The position numbers and the translations under genes were made by a program. Below are positions 33,969-46,883 of a stretch of 64,000 bases of DNA, piece after piece (the stretch's first letter is position 1; the number at the start of each line of letters is the position of its first letter). A model generated the notes under the pieces. That model was not told the DNA's origin and searched no databases. It saw nothing but the letters and a program-made list of their open reading frames with translations. The DNA comes from Margaritispora aquatica (Eukaryota > Ascomycota > Leotiomycetes > Helotiales > Discinellaceae): contig VJWN01000010.1 in the NCBI GenBank assembly GCA_007644065.1, positions 1,178,001-1,242,000 on the forward strand. The letters run 5' to 3'.

Positions 33969-34461
33969 ATACAAGACGAGAGGGCTTATAAAGGCTGTAT
34001 CAGAGCCTCAAGCGTGGACTATGAAGTTATGAATATATGATGATACATTTTCCCTATCTGGTCTTATAAGGTCTAATACAAGTCACTCAAATCCACTCTC
34101 GGTGAGCCGGTAGGGAGATGAGGACTGAGTGATAATCTCTTTGTCAATGAATCTCTAGCCTAGTTTCTTGTAAAGCAGTCTCGCCTGCAAAACAAAGGCA
34201 GACAAAGGAGGCCCTCACTCAGACAAAATACAAAAGACCATAGAACAACATAGCTCACTCTTGCAGGAGATAGAACAATCCAAACACACCGCCAATATGT
34301 ATCGACAAAGCCACCCGCATTTCCCAGCTCGAGAATCATGATCAGCACAGTCACTAGGCTCACATAGTAACTCATCACTTCACACTTCCAGCAAGTCAAC
34401 CAACCACTCACTCTAACCATTCTATTCCACTACCAATTCACAACGACAAACCCCTTCCAAA
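33969..34461. other. Intergenic, SDR 3' UTR and promoter of the small Cys protein
   Basis: An 86-codon reverse frame at 34160-34420 is hydrophobic but is probably chance antisense of the leader. The last ~60 bp is C/A-rich, as in fungal 5' leaders. Confidence 0.5.
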
Positions 34462-34887
34462 ATGTGCTACCACAAGCGCCTCCTCTACGCAACCTGCCAA
34501 CACAGCGCCTGGGGCCCCGAGATCCTGCCCTGCAACGTCCAGCGCGCCTTCAAGGACGGCTATTTCTCGCTTCCTTGCCAGCTTATGTTCGCGCATCCGT
34601 TGCACTCGATTTGTATCCAAATGAGGTGTGCAGGATGTGAGCGGAAGAGAGTCAGACTTGATGGTGTCGTGAGGAGGGCGAGAGAGGTTATTGAGCAGGT
34701 GAGGGGGTTAGTACAGAGGATGAAGAGTATTGGGGATGAGGAGGTGGGTGTGGATGTGGATGTGGATGTGGATGTGGAAGAAGGAGATAGAAGTCGTGGA
34801 GAGGTAGAGACGAATGGGGTTAATATGGACGAGGAGGATGGAGAGGCGTTTGAGTTGCTTTCTGTTACATTAGAGGAGGTAGAATGA
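34462..34887 (+). CDS. Small Cys/His-containing protein, unknown function
   Basis: Single exon, 141 aa. The N-terminal half has regularly spaced Cys and His (MCYHKRLLYATCQHSAWGP, LPCNV, SLPCQLM, CAGCERKRVR), suggesting a small metal-binding fold. The middle is basic and helical (RRAREVIEQVRGLVQRM), and the C-terminal third is acidic, including a (VD)n run coded by a GTGGAT microsatellite. Proteins beginning MCxH with this spacing are frequent, unnamed single-exon genes in Pezizomycotina. Function unknown. Confidence 0.6.
   Translation: MCYHKRLLYATCQHSAWGPEILPCNVQRAFKDGYFSLPCQLMFAHPLHSICIQMRCAGCERKRVRLDGVVRRAREVIEQVRGLVQRMKSIGDEEVGVDVDVDVDVEEGDRSRGEVETNGVNMDEEDGEAFELLSVTLEEVE
34748..34778. 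repeat. (GTGGAT)n microsatellite inside the CDS
   Basis: Tandem GTGGAT units code alternating Val-Asp in the small Cys protein. Copy number could vary without breaking the frame. Confidence 0.85.
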
Positions 34888-35137
34888 AAGGAATTTGGCT
34901 GTCACATGTGAGTATTGTCCTATGATTGATCTTTAGCCGTGACTCCTAAGTTAGACTTCATCTTTGACATAATCCAAATGTGCTGCTTATAACTTGCACT
35001 TAGACCTCTTATTGTGCATGTGATTGAACCTGATTGCTCCATTCCTCTCCCTTTTCCATTACCTAGCTAAAAAGTGCTGTCGTGACTCCAGACGCCAATC
35101 GCTCAAACACCATAAAAGTCCAAATATCACATCGCAG

Positions 35138-37204
35138 CTAGTAAGCCTGTGTGTCTCTGATCAAACTTTCAATCTCGGCAATCATCCGTATACTCTGCTG
35201 TATGCTCGGGCTCTTCTGAGGCAGCATCCCAACCCATGAACTCAACAGCTGCCGGAGGTGTGTCCCGAAACTCGGAATGTTGTGTTGTAGTAAGATAGGT
35301 CTAAGCAGAAGGTTCTGTAAAGAAACAAGGAGGATGAACATGGTTGATGTCATGCTAGAGCAAACTGTTAGGCATGTTTGAAAAAGAGGCTGTGGACTTA
35401 CGAAAGGGAGCAAATCCATGTATCGACCATCACAGTCTGGCTGAATGATCGGAGATTGCTGATGTGTTGACAACTAGCTACTAAACATCGACCCGCTGCT
35501 TCTACTGTTTCCATAGAGTGTTCAACCGTTGTCTGCTTCAATACCATCTCCACATAAGGCCTGTAAATCACCGATTTGCATGCTAGGTACCGCTGCCTTA
35601 GAAATGCAGCATGTTCACTGACGCCTTCCCTCGAATCATCTCCAAACTGAAGGAATTCAGGTAGAGTTTCGCGCCATAATACGAGTTGGTGATCGAGCTC
35701 TGCGATGAGTCCTCGTAGCGAGTCGTCGTGTGAATTCGCTTTTATTGAAGACTTGTTGGTGGACCTGTCTTCTGCGTAGAGGAGGTGATGAACACGATTC
35801 AGAAGTCGCCGGATAGAAATGCAGGAGAGAAAGTAGAGGGCGGATGACTCTGTCGTCGAGTCGCTGAAATGCGTCTTCATAGGACCGGGTAGAGGAACTG
35901 AGGATTCGATTGTGGCCACTCCGGATTGTGGGAGGTGAGAGAGCTCAGATATCAAGTCACTAATTTGTCAACTGAGTCTGTTACGGTGCTAACGGAAGGA
36001 TGAAGTACCTCTCAATGATATAGCATGACCAAAAAATTCGTCTTATACATTCATCGTCTTCGGGATTATTGGAGCCAGTGCCATACGCGAGAAGCGAGCG
36101 AGCCTTTGATGCAGCAGTGCTGAGATAGCCCCATGTTTGAAGAGGACGTTGAAGGAATGAACAGTAAAGTCTGTGTCTGTTAGTACTAGTTTACTCATGT
36201 TAGGAACTTCTTGACTCACGCTGCAAGAAATACACATTGCGTGGCCAACGTGCTGATTTCCATGTGTGCCATGGTCAGAAGTTTAATAGCTTCGTCAAAA
36301 CATACAGAGGCAATGGTCATAAGCTCGCTCTGATGTCTTCTTGCCTCGAAGCCACTAGCTTCAGAGTCCGAGTGTATAAGGCGCACGAGTTCTGATGCTG
36401 CACCTAAAGCCATGACAAGTAATGCAGCACATTCATTACAGGTATTGCCCGCAAAGCCATTTCGGGCGATCTCAAAAAGTCCCTCTAATTGACTTCTTGA
36501 CACCGTTGGATACCAGAAATTAACACCATTTTGGAAAGAAGAGAGAAATCTCTCGGCTTCTTCTGTTGTAAAGCTCGGTCGTATTGAACGTGGCGAGAAG
36601 GGTAGAGGTTGACATGAGCTCTCGAGTTGGAATATTGGTCTGAATTGGGACCTGAGTGAAGGAAACGGAGCTGCATATGCAGAAGAGAGGAGATCCTCTG
36701 TTGCACTTGTATGAGCTGAGAGGGTGGCGTTGGCTACTTTAGCGAAGTCTTGGTCAGGTGTGGAAGAATTTGAGAATGTGGGTGAGGAAATGGATCGTAT
36801 ATTTTGTTGCTCGCTCTTCAACTTGGTTAGAATCATGAAGAGTCGTGAGGTAGGGTGAGTTACCAAGTTCTCATGAATGCTACGTAGCAATCCATCCATT
36901 CGCAGCACAGTCTCTAAAATTTTGTCGCTCTTGTTTTGGTTTCTGATCTTCACATTAGTACTAGTCTTTTATGAGCATTTGGAGTGCCAATATCACTCAC
37001 ACACTCGCTTGCTGCTGCCCATACAGACAGTTGACTTCATTCTCTGTGCACCACGAGCATGGCTGCCGTCCGTCACACCTAGACTTTCGTACTCGGCATG
37101 CATCACACTGATATATGTAAGCATATATCTAGATAATTCGCAATATCGAACATTACAGCATGTGCAGTACGCTTCCTCGGTCGTGCGGCGTATGAAGTTG
37201 TCAT
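35138..37204 (-). CDS. Zn2Cys6 fungal-specific transcription factor
   Basis: Join complement(37157-37204, 37001-37107, 36220-36942, 36009-36170, 35402-35959, 35138-35354), 604 aa. The short first exon MTTSYAARPRKRTAHA joins CDACRVRKSRCDGRQPC and SWCTENEVNC, a complete CX2CX6CX5CX2CX6C binuclear zinc cluster at residues 17-43 flanked by basic residues. A short linker and helical dimerisation-like stretch (DKILETVLRMDGLLRSI) follow, then the middle homology region (FWYPTVSRSQL, LATQCVFLAALYCSFLQRP, DDECIRRIFWSCYIIESDL). Such factors bind CGG half-sites. The last intron but one restores the ESDLISEL motif. It is on the same strand and just downstream of the sugar transporter, so it is a plausible pathway regulator of the adjacent transporter and glycosidases; this is inferred from position only. 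Confidence 0.85.
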
Positions 37205-37850
37205 AAGTGTTCGCGATGAGCTGTCTGAATTACTCCGCCTATGAGACTGAGATGACATGGCTCAGTCGGTATTGACTAACAGCGCTACTTGCCCAATAAA
37301 CTCTATATCAAGCACTTCACTGATAAATGAGGAATTCTGGATGTTCTGAAGATCAACAATCGTTTGCAGGTTGGTACGAAAACTGGGGCTTCAAGTGAGA
37401 TTAAAAGCGGGTCTGGGCACAAAACGCGGGGAAGATACATATATGTTCCATTCAAATCCTGGTAAGTTTGAGGTATAAAAGCTCCAGATTATTTGAATAG
37501 AATTATTTACCATTTAACTGATCGGTTGCAAGTTCAAAAAGAAATCATGGCGCGACAACTATCACGTGATTCATTAGTGAATAGGTGAGGTGAGAATTTA
37601 AATTAGATTTAGGTTTTTTCTAAGACAGCTGGACAAACATAGGCTTGAAATTGCTATTTTCATAGTAGGTTTAGATCTCTTATAAGATGTTGCCCTTACT
37701 CAGGCACTCGTGGAAGACATATTCTTCGCCTCTACCACAAACCAAATCAGAGGAATGCACACTGATATTAGATTAATCCAGATCACAAAACAACAACCAC
37801 CTTCCATAATTCCGCAGTCCTCGAGGTCCCATTCCAACTCACCGTCAAAA
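37205..37850. other. Regulator promoter and transporter 3' region
   Basis: Contains the upstream region of the Zn2Cys6 gene, including the AAAACGCGGGG word at 37421-37431, and the 3' UTR of the transporter. Confidence 0.55.
37421..37431 (+). promoter_or_regulatory. GCGGGG-containing motif upstream of the regulator gene
   Basis: AAAACGCGGGG lies 217 bp upstream of the regulator start codon. GCGGGG fits the CreA/Mig1 consensus SYGGRG. The same 11-mer recurs at 40075-40085. Confidence 0.35.
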
Positions 37851-39756
37851 TTATACATCGGCACTCTTCACATTAACAGCACCAACTGTGTTGGCCACCG
37901 TGTTGACGGAGCGTTTTTCCAAACTCTTCTTCACTGGGTGAGGATCCGAGAAGACTTCGTTGAGCTCTTCCAAAGTTCTGTCCTTCGTCTCGACTGGTGG
38001 TTTTGTTAGCAGGATCTTAGAAAGCTACTGATTATGAGCTTACCAAAGAAGAAGTAGATGACAACAGCCTCAATCAAATCCCATCCAACAAAGACAAGGT
38101 AAAAGTAATAACTGATGTTCTCAAAAGCCGGTCCAGAGCCATATTGAATGACCGTGCCCGCAACGTTTGAGCCGAAATTTCCAAGTGCTGTTCCCTTGGC
38201 GCGAGTTTCGGTGGTTCTAGGTGTACAATTAGATACTTGCCATCGGTTCGTGTCAGATTACTTACAAAGTTTCTGCAATATACATAGATTGCAACGGTGT
38301 CCATCCGAAGCTGAATACGATTCCGAATAAATAGATGAAGGTGATAGCTGCATTTGAAGCCATCTTGTTGTGATGCTCCACTCCAATCTTCGTTGCAGCA
38401 GTGATGATGGCGAAACAGATACTTGAGAATAGGATTGACCAAAGTAACAAAGGTCTTCTTCCAATGCGGTCAGTCATCCTGGCTCCGAAAACAGCACCGA
38501 GCCAGCAGAGGACTGGATAAATGCCGTTGAGTTCAAGCTGGGTCTTTGAGTCATCAATGCCAGCTGTCTCTGCCATGATTGGGAGATAGTAGGATGTAAT
38601 ACTATTACCGGACCATCTGAAATCGTGGGTCAGCTGTGCTCGAATATCCCAGCTTGTAAATATTTTGCAAGTTAACTTACTGCCCAAAGAATGCCATGCC
38701 CAAAACGCAAATGAGACGACTTCTCGCATTGTGTGTGTTGACGAGCGCAGAATAATCCCACCATCGCTTATCTGATGCGTCTGTGCGGATTTGGTAAGAC
38801 ATTTCGGAAATCTGAAGATGAACAATTGGGTGGTCCTCGCGTCCTGCGCTTGTTAGCATTATAGAACTCTCGAAAGGCATGCGTGATGGGGGGTCTTACC
38901 TTCGCCATGATATTTTCCAAGAATTGCTCGAGCTTCCTCTGCTCGATCTTGGGCGATAAGCCACTAAACACTGTCAATACTGTTAATATCTAGTGTGGGA
39001 AAAACTTACTCGAGGTGATTCTGGAATGTAGAACACCCCAACAGCAACAATAATGGACGATACCAATTGCAACCAAATTGGAATTCTCCAGGATCCATTC
39101 CCCTGAATGTGGTTTGTTCCATAACAAGTCCATGAAGCGATGATACTACCAATATACCACATGGTATTGTACAAACCAGTCAATGTACCTCTCCACTTTG
39201 GATGTGCCATTTCTGACACATAGCATGGAGCGGAGACACAACAAAATGATACACCGAACCCAAGCAAGAAGCGGCCAGTCAAAAACATTGCCATGTTAAC
39301 AGCCGGAGCTTGGATACAGGTAGCAACAATAATGATACATGAGCCAGTGAACATTCCTGCGCGACGGCCCCATCTGTCGTTGACGGGACCCGTCAGAAGA
39401 ACAGCTGGAAGAGCTCCAATGTTGTAAATTGCGAAGACAATTCCAGTTGATGATCCTTTACCATTACTACCCCCTTGTCAGTATCTACATATATAAGACG
39501 CTTGTTTCACTTACAGCCCAAAATGCTTTTGATATGGCTTCATTGCGTTGATGGCACCCATCAAGCTACCATCAAAACCGTTGAGTAATCCACATAGATA
39601 TGCAAGGAAGAGGACTCCATAGAGTCTCCACATAGCGGGTGACCATGCAGAGTAGGCTGACGTATCTGCTTCAGTTGCTAGAAGAATAACATCTGAAGAG
39701 TGATCAATGTCGCCAACATGGCTGACATCTACGCCCTCCTTCTCGTTTGAGCCCAT
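37851..39756 (-). CDS. MFS sugar transporter (lactose-permease/hexose-transporter type)
   Basis: Join complement(39515-39756, 39010-39466, 38900-38963, 38681-38843, 38266-38616, 38044-38216, 37851-37993), 530 aa. All six introns are short GT-AG and all phases agree. Sugar-porter signatures are visible: GRR after helix 2 (DRWGRRAG), PESPRW after helix 6, [10 protein letters not shown] after helix 8, and [11 protein letters not shown] after helix 12, where most relatives read PETKGRTLEE. Twelve hydrophobic helices can be counted. The N-terminus is a ~40-residue acidic cytosolic tail. It probably imports a disaccharide or hexose by proton symport across the plasma membrane. It is divergent from the GH2 beta-galactosidase, which makes lactose or another galactoside a likely substrate (inference). 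Confidence 0.85.
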
Positions 39757-40074
39757 GACTACTGTGAGATTTGGAATTTGGGTGTATGAAGTTTATTGGA
39801 GAAAGTCTATATGACAACTGATCATCATGGCGAGGAGAGAGCTTGATATATGGACTTGAGTCCTCCTTGACCAGGGCACCGTTTCGTATCGCAACAGCAA
39901 CTCATCACCTGCATCTTTGAATACTGCTGAACATGGCGTTCCAAACAGCTCCCTAGTACATTTATTGCATGGCTGGTTTGAAGCATCTCGGGCGATGTAG
40001 TCGCTTCCTAATGCTTGTCTGAACAGCTGGACAGTTGATGGGGTGATGGGGAAGCAGCATACGATACGGAGAGT

Positions 40075-40085
40075 AAAACGCGGGG
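40075..40085 (+). promoter_or_regulatory. AAAACGCGGGG motif, second copy
   Basis: Identical 11-mer to 37421-37431. It contains GCGGGG, a match to the CreA/Mig1 repressor consensus, and lies in the shared transporter/GH2 promoter. Confidence 0.35.
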
Positions 40086-40183
40086 TAGAATTGACGAATG
40101 ATATCCTTCCCGAGGCCTCTTGGAAGCGATTTTCATGACAGGCTATCTTCCGTCTCCAACATTTTGATGCACTTAGTATGTGT

Positions 40184-40230
40184 TCGGGGATGTCGGATAA
40201 TGGGGGATAGTCGGGGAAACCGTTCGGGGA
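40184..40230 (+). promoter_or_regulatory. Cluster of three TCGGGGA words with a CGG-N5-CCG site
   Basis: TCGGGGA occurs at 40184-40190, 40211-40217 and 40224-40230. The middle copy is part of CGGGGAAACCG (40212-40222), an inverted pair of CGG half-sites of the kind bound by Zn2Cys6 dimers. A related copy lies at 44184-44190, in front of the GH5 gene. It is a candidate operator for the neighbouring regulator. Confidence 0.4.
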
Positions 40231-40684
40231 TTAAGTATGTGCCGCAAAGCGTCTTCAGGGGATTTAATTGGCTCGCTTATAGCCATTCTGCACAACCTCA
40301 CCTCATGCATGCGTTGACAGAATACCTCCAACCTCTCCGCCACTTCATGTCACAAGGGAATGCAGCAAACAGAATATGTGCTACTCAAACCGCTTTCCCC
40401 GGTGGGTCCTTGTATCGTGGGTTTGATGAGCATGACTGGAAGCACCTATGATCACTTTGGTTTGATGAGGGCCCACCAAAGATTGTATTGTAAGGTGGGG
40501 TGAGACACGATCAGAACTCCTTTTTACAGCGTTTGTATCGATATACGTTTGCTCTCCTCATCCGATCAATGGTGTTCTCATTATAACCTCTAGATGGTCA
40601 GCTGATATCATATTGATGTGTGACCTACCTTAGGATACATCTCGAGCAAACAATTGTCAAGCAACACATATATCGTTCATATAG

Positions 40685-43991
<3,307 letters not shown>

Positions 43992-44693
43992 AAAGAGGTG
44001 TCAGGCAGAGAAGTGATAAATCTAGATACGCAACCATGCAATATCTCAGCACACTACTCCATCTCGTCCAACTCAAAGAAATCAGTTGCCGGATCATCTC
44101 GGTAGTATGAGTCGCGAATGATCAGATGTTTATGAATACCTTGCCGAGCATGTAGCGCTCTGGCATGTTGTGCTCGGGGGTAGTCGGGGAAGAGAGGCAG
44201 TGAGTCTTTTAGGCTAAAGAGTGCACAGCAGACCAAGCTTTCTCGTGATCACTTCCCCTGGTAAAATCGCTTGGTTTATGCTTTCATCGCCGAATTCAAG
44301 CTTACTTGCTGCCGGCAGTCTTTTAACGTCTTTGTGCGGGGTACTCCACTATGGGGTAAAATTTTGATTGATGCGCTTCTCCTTGCAGAGAGCTAGTGCT
44401 CCTTAATGATCTTCGGCTCATTTTCGTCATGGAGAAATTCTAAATTGAGGCCGAACCATCTACGCTTTTGAGTTCAGGTGTGGTTCCATCTGCAGTTATA
44501 CTTTCTGGCTCAATGACACATGATGAGGAGGTGTGTAATTTGGGGATCGTCGGTCCAGCTTCGACAGGAAGCAAGTATGTCTCTAAGTGGAGACATACCA
44601 AGCATAAGTATTTTACACGCAGTTGAGTATATAAGATGCTGAATTTCAGAGGAGTAATCAGAACAAACCAGTCAGTCATCTGCTATCCTCAAA
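43992..44693. other. Intergenic, GH2 3' UTR and GH5 promoter
   Basis: Includes a CGGGG-rich stretch at 44173-44190 and GCGGGG near 44334. The 60-codon reverse frame at 44054-44236 is unsupported. Confidence 0.55.
44173..44190 (+). promoter_or_regulatory. CGGGGG/TCGGGGA pair upstream of GH5 gene
   Basis: CTCGGGGG is followed nine bases later by TCGGGGA, the same word as in the transporter/GH2 promoter. About 500 bp upstream of the GH5 start codon. Confidence 0.35.
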
Positions 44694-46022
44694 ATGCATT
44701 TCAAGACAAGCTTCCTCGTTGTCTCTCTGTCCGCGGCACTTGCACAGTGTGCATCATGGCCATACGGACCATTGGTCACATCTGGCCGGTGGATTCAAAA
44801 CTCTCGCGGTGCGAATGTCACCTATGCTGGAGCGAACTGGCCAGGAGCAGGAGAAGTCATGATTCCTGAAGGGCTGCAATATGCATCCATCGCAACCATC
44901 GTTGCCGGCATCAAAAGTCTCGGCATGAACTCTATTCGTCTCACGTTTGCCATTGAGATGATTGATGACATCTTGGATGGAGGAGCCGATGTCAAACTTT
45001 CCGACGCTTTCAACATTGCTCTTGGAGCCACGAATGGGCCGATTGTGTATCAGCAGGTTTTGTCGAAAAATCCGAAATTTACCGCAAACACCACTAGGTT
45101 GCAGGTCAGTGATGGGCTTCAGAACCAACTTCAAGATGCTAACATTCTTATAGGTCTATGATGCCATTGCAGCTGAGTGCTTGAAGCAAAAGATCTATGT
45201 GCATCTCGACAATCATATGAGCAGGGGTGCATGGTGCTGTTCTCAGACTGACGGAAATGCATGGTTTGGAGATACTTACTTCAATGTCATGAAGTGGAAG
45301 CGAGGTCTGCAGTATATGGTCACTCACGTATGTTTTTTTATCTTTATTACAAAGATATACTAATCAGACATCTCAAGGGCTCGAAATGGAAGAGTCTCGT
45401 TAGTATTGGTATGCGAAACGAGCTTCGTCACCCTTCGGACAATGCCACCCTTGATGCGACCTCCTACAATTGGAAAGACTGGTACACAAACATGGTGTCC
45501 GCCTCGCAAGTCATCAACACCGCCAATCCCAACATCTTGATCTTCTTCTCCGGCCTCAACTACGACACCACACTGATCCCCATCGTCGCCGGCACAGATC
45601 TTGGCAACGGGACTCGCTTCCTCAAATCCTCATTCTCGTACGCCAACAAAATCGTCCTCGAGCTCCACGACTACGAGAACTCCGCCACGTCATGCACAAC
45701 TATTCAAAACAACCTCATCGGCTCAGGCTTCAACACCTTGAGCGGCACGCAGACGAATACATTCCCAATGGTGCTGACGGAGTGGGGACACAACCAGGTG
45801 GATGGGAGCTACAAGGGTGTGTACGCGAGCTGTCTGCATACTTTCCTGCCAAATATGCATGCTGGTTGGATGGTTTGGGTTATTGCCGGGAGCTATTACA
45901 CCAGGAGTGGCACACAGGATTTTGAGGAGACGTGGGGACTGTATAACCACAACTGGACGGCGTGGAGGTCAGAGGATGCGATCGCGAGTCTGAAGGAGAT
46001 GGTGCAGTTGACGCTTGCTTGA
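44694..46022 (+). CDS. Secreted GH5 glycoside hydrolase
   Basis: Join 44694-45104, 45154-45327, 45378-46022 (409 aa). A clear signal peptide is present (MHFKTSFLVVSLSAALAQCA). The GH5 barrel shows SLGMNSIRLTF, VHLDNHMSRGAWCC, the acid/base GMRNELRHP (Glu near 210) and the nucleophile VLTEWGHNQ (Glu near 330). The second acceptor was placed at 45377 because the earlier AG gives a stop, and the chosen junction keeps family spacing. Several N-glycosylation sites, no carbohydrate-binding module. Probably an extracellular endo- or exo-glycosidase on plant or fungal wall glucan or mannan; the exact subfamily is unknown. It lies in tandem after the GH2 gene. Confidence 0.85.
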
Positions 46023-46811
46023 GGTTATTAGCTGGTATGGGATTATTTCGTTTAGAATAGCCCTTTATATACATGTGTTAGCCTATTGTGAAGCCAAAAT
46101 TGCAGTGGCTACCTTGAGGGCTTTACTCAAATCTCATCTTTTATTGGAGAGGTTTCATTTCCGATTTTGATCTTCATTTATGCTTGAGTTATAAGACTAC
46201 TTGCTAATGATGGATCAGGAAGCGTGGCCTTCAAAGTTGCCGTGATTACTTTGGTAAAGATCATATGATGAAGCTATATATTAAAGGACGAATACAACGT
46301 GAATAATATATAGAATAAAACTCAGGCACTGTCTAACCGACTACTTCAAGTTCTACATTAGAGTAAAAAAAGAAATTTTGAGATGTGCGTCAATTCAAAA
46401 CAGCGAATCGCAGTAACAACGAAACTTCCTCTAAGCCGTCACAACACTTCAACAAAGCTACACTTCTACCATACCAAGATCTCTCAGAAACAGCGGAGAA
46501 GCTCTTAGGGTTATCAGAACCAACAGCCTCGTGCCAGCCTGATATCTAAACCTCCCAGCCTTTTCATGATCTGCTTAGGTACCTTACCAGAACTTCATCT
46601 TTCTAATTTTATTCAGCCTAGCTCAAAAGCTATCTGTTAAAATAATAGTTCATCACCTTATACCCTCCAACGTACGGATATTGCCTGGAGAATCTGGAAG
46701 TTCGGCGATGGTGATGGAGACGTTAATAACTGGGCCGACGAGCTTTTACTAGCACAAGTCTGGAAGTGGGACGTTCACTCGTCAAACTTCTTTGATTTCT
46801 ATCTTCGCTAG
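46023..46811. other. GH5 3' region and disputed 5' end of the next gene
   Basis: From about 46650 the frame of the following gene is open upstream and reads Trp-rich sequence (DIAWRIWKFGDGDG ... AQVWKWDVHSSNFFDFYLR). It then meets TAG at 46809-46811 directly before GCC in the same frame. The rest is AT-rich intergenic DNA with poly-A stretches. Confidence 0.5.
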
Positions 46812-46883
46812 GCCTATTACGATGACCAGTTGTGTGGACTTGCGCTCCAAATCCAAGTTCCTATCCTATCAAGGAACCTGTGG

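Noticed and set aside
34160..34420. 86-codon reverse frame with membrane-like stretches
   Set aside because: Overlaps the leader and promoter of the small Cys protein, no supporting splice or motif.
45470..45925. 151-codon + frame inside the GH5 gene
   Set aside because: Shadow of the GH5 exon in another frame, Arg/His-rich with no domain.
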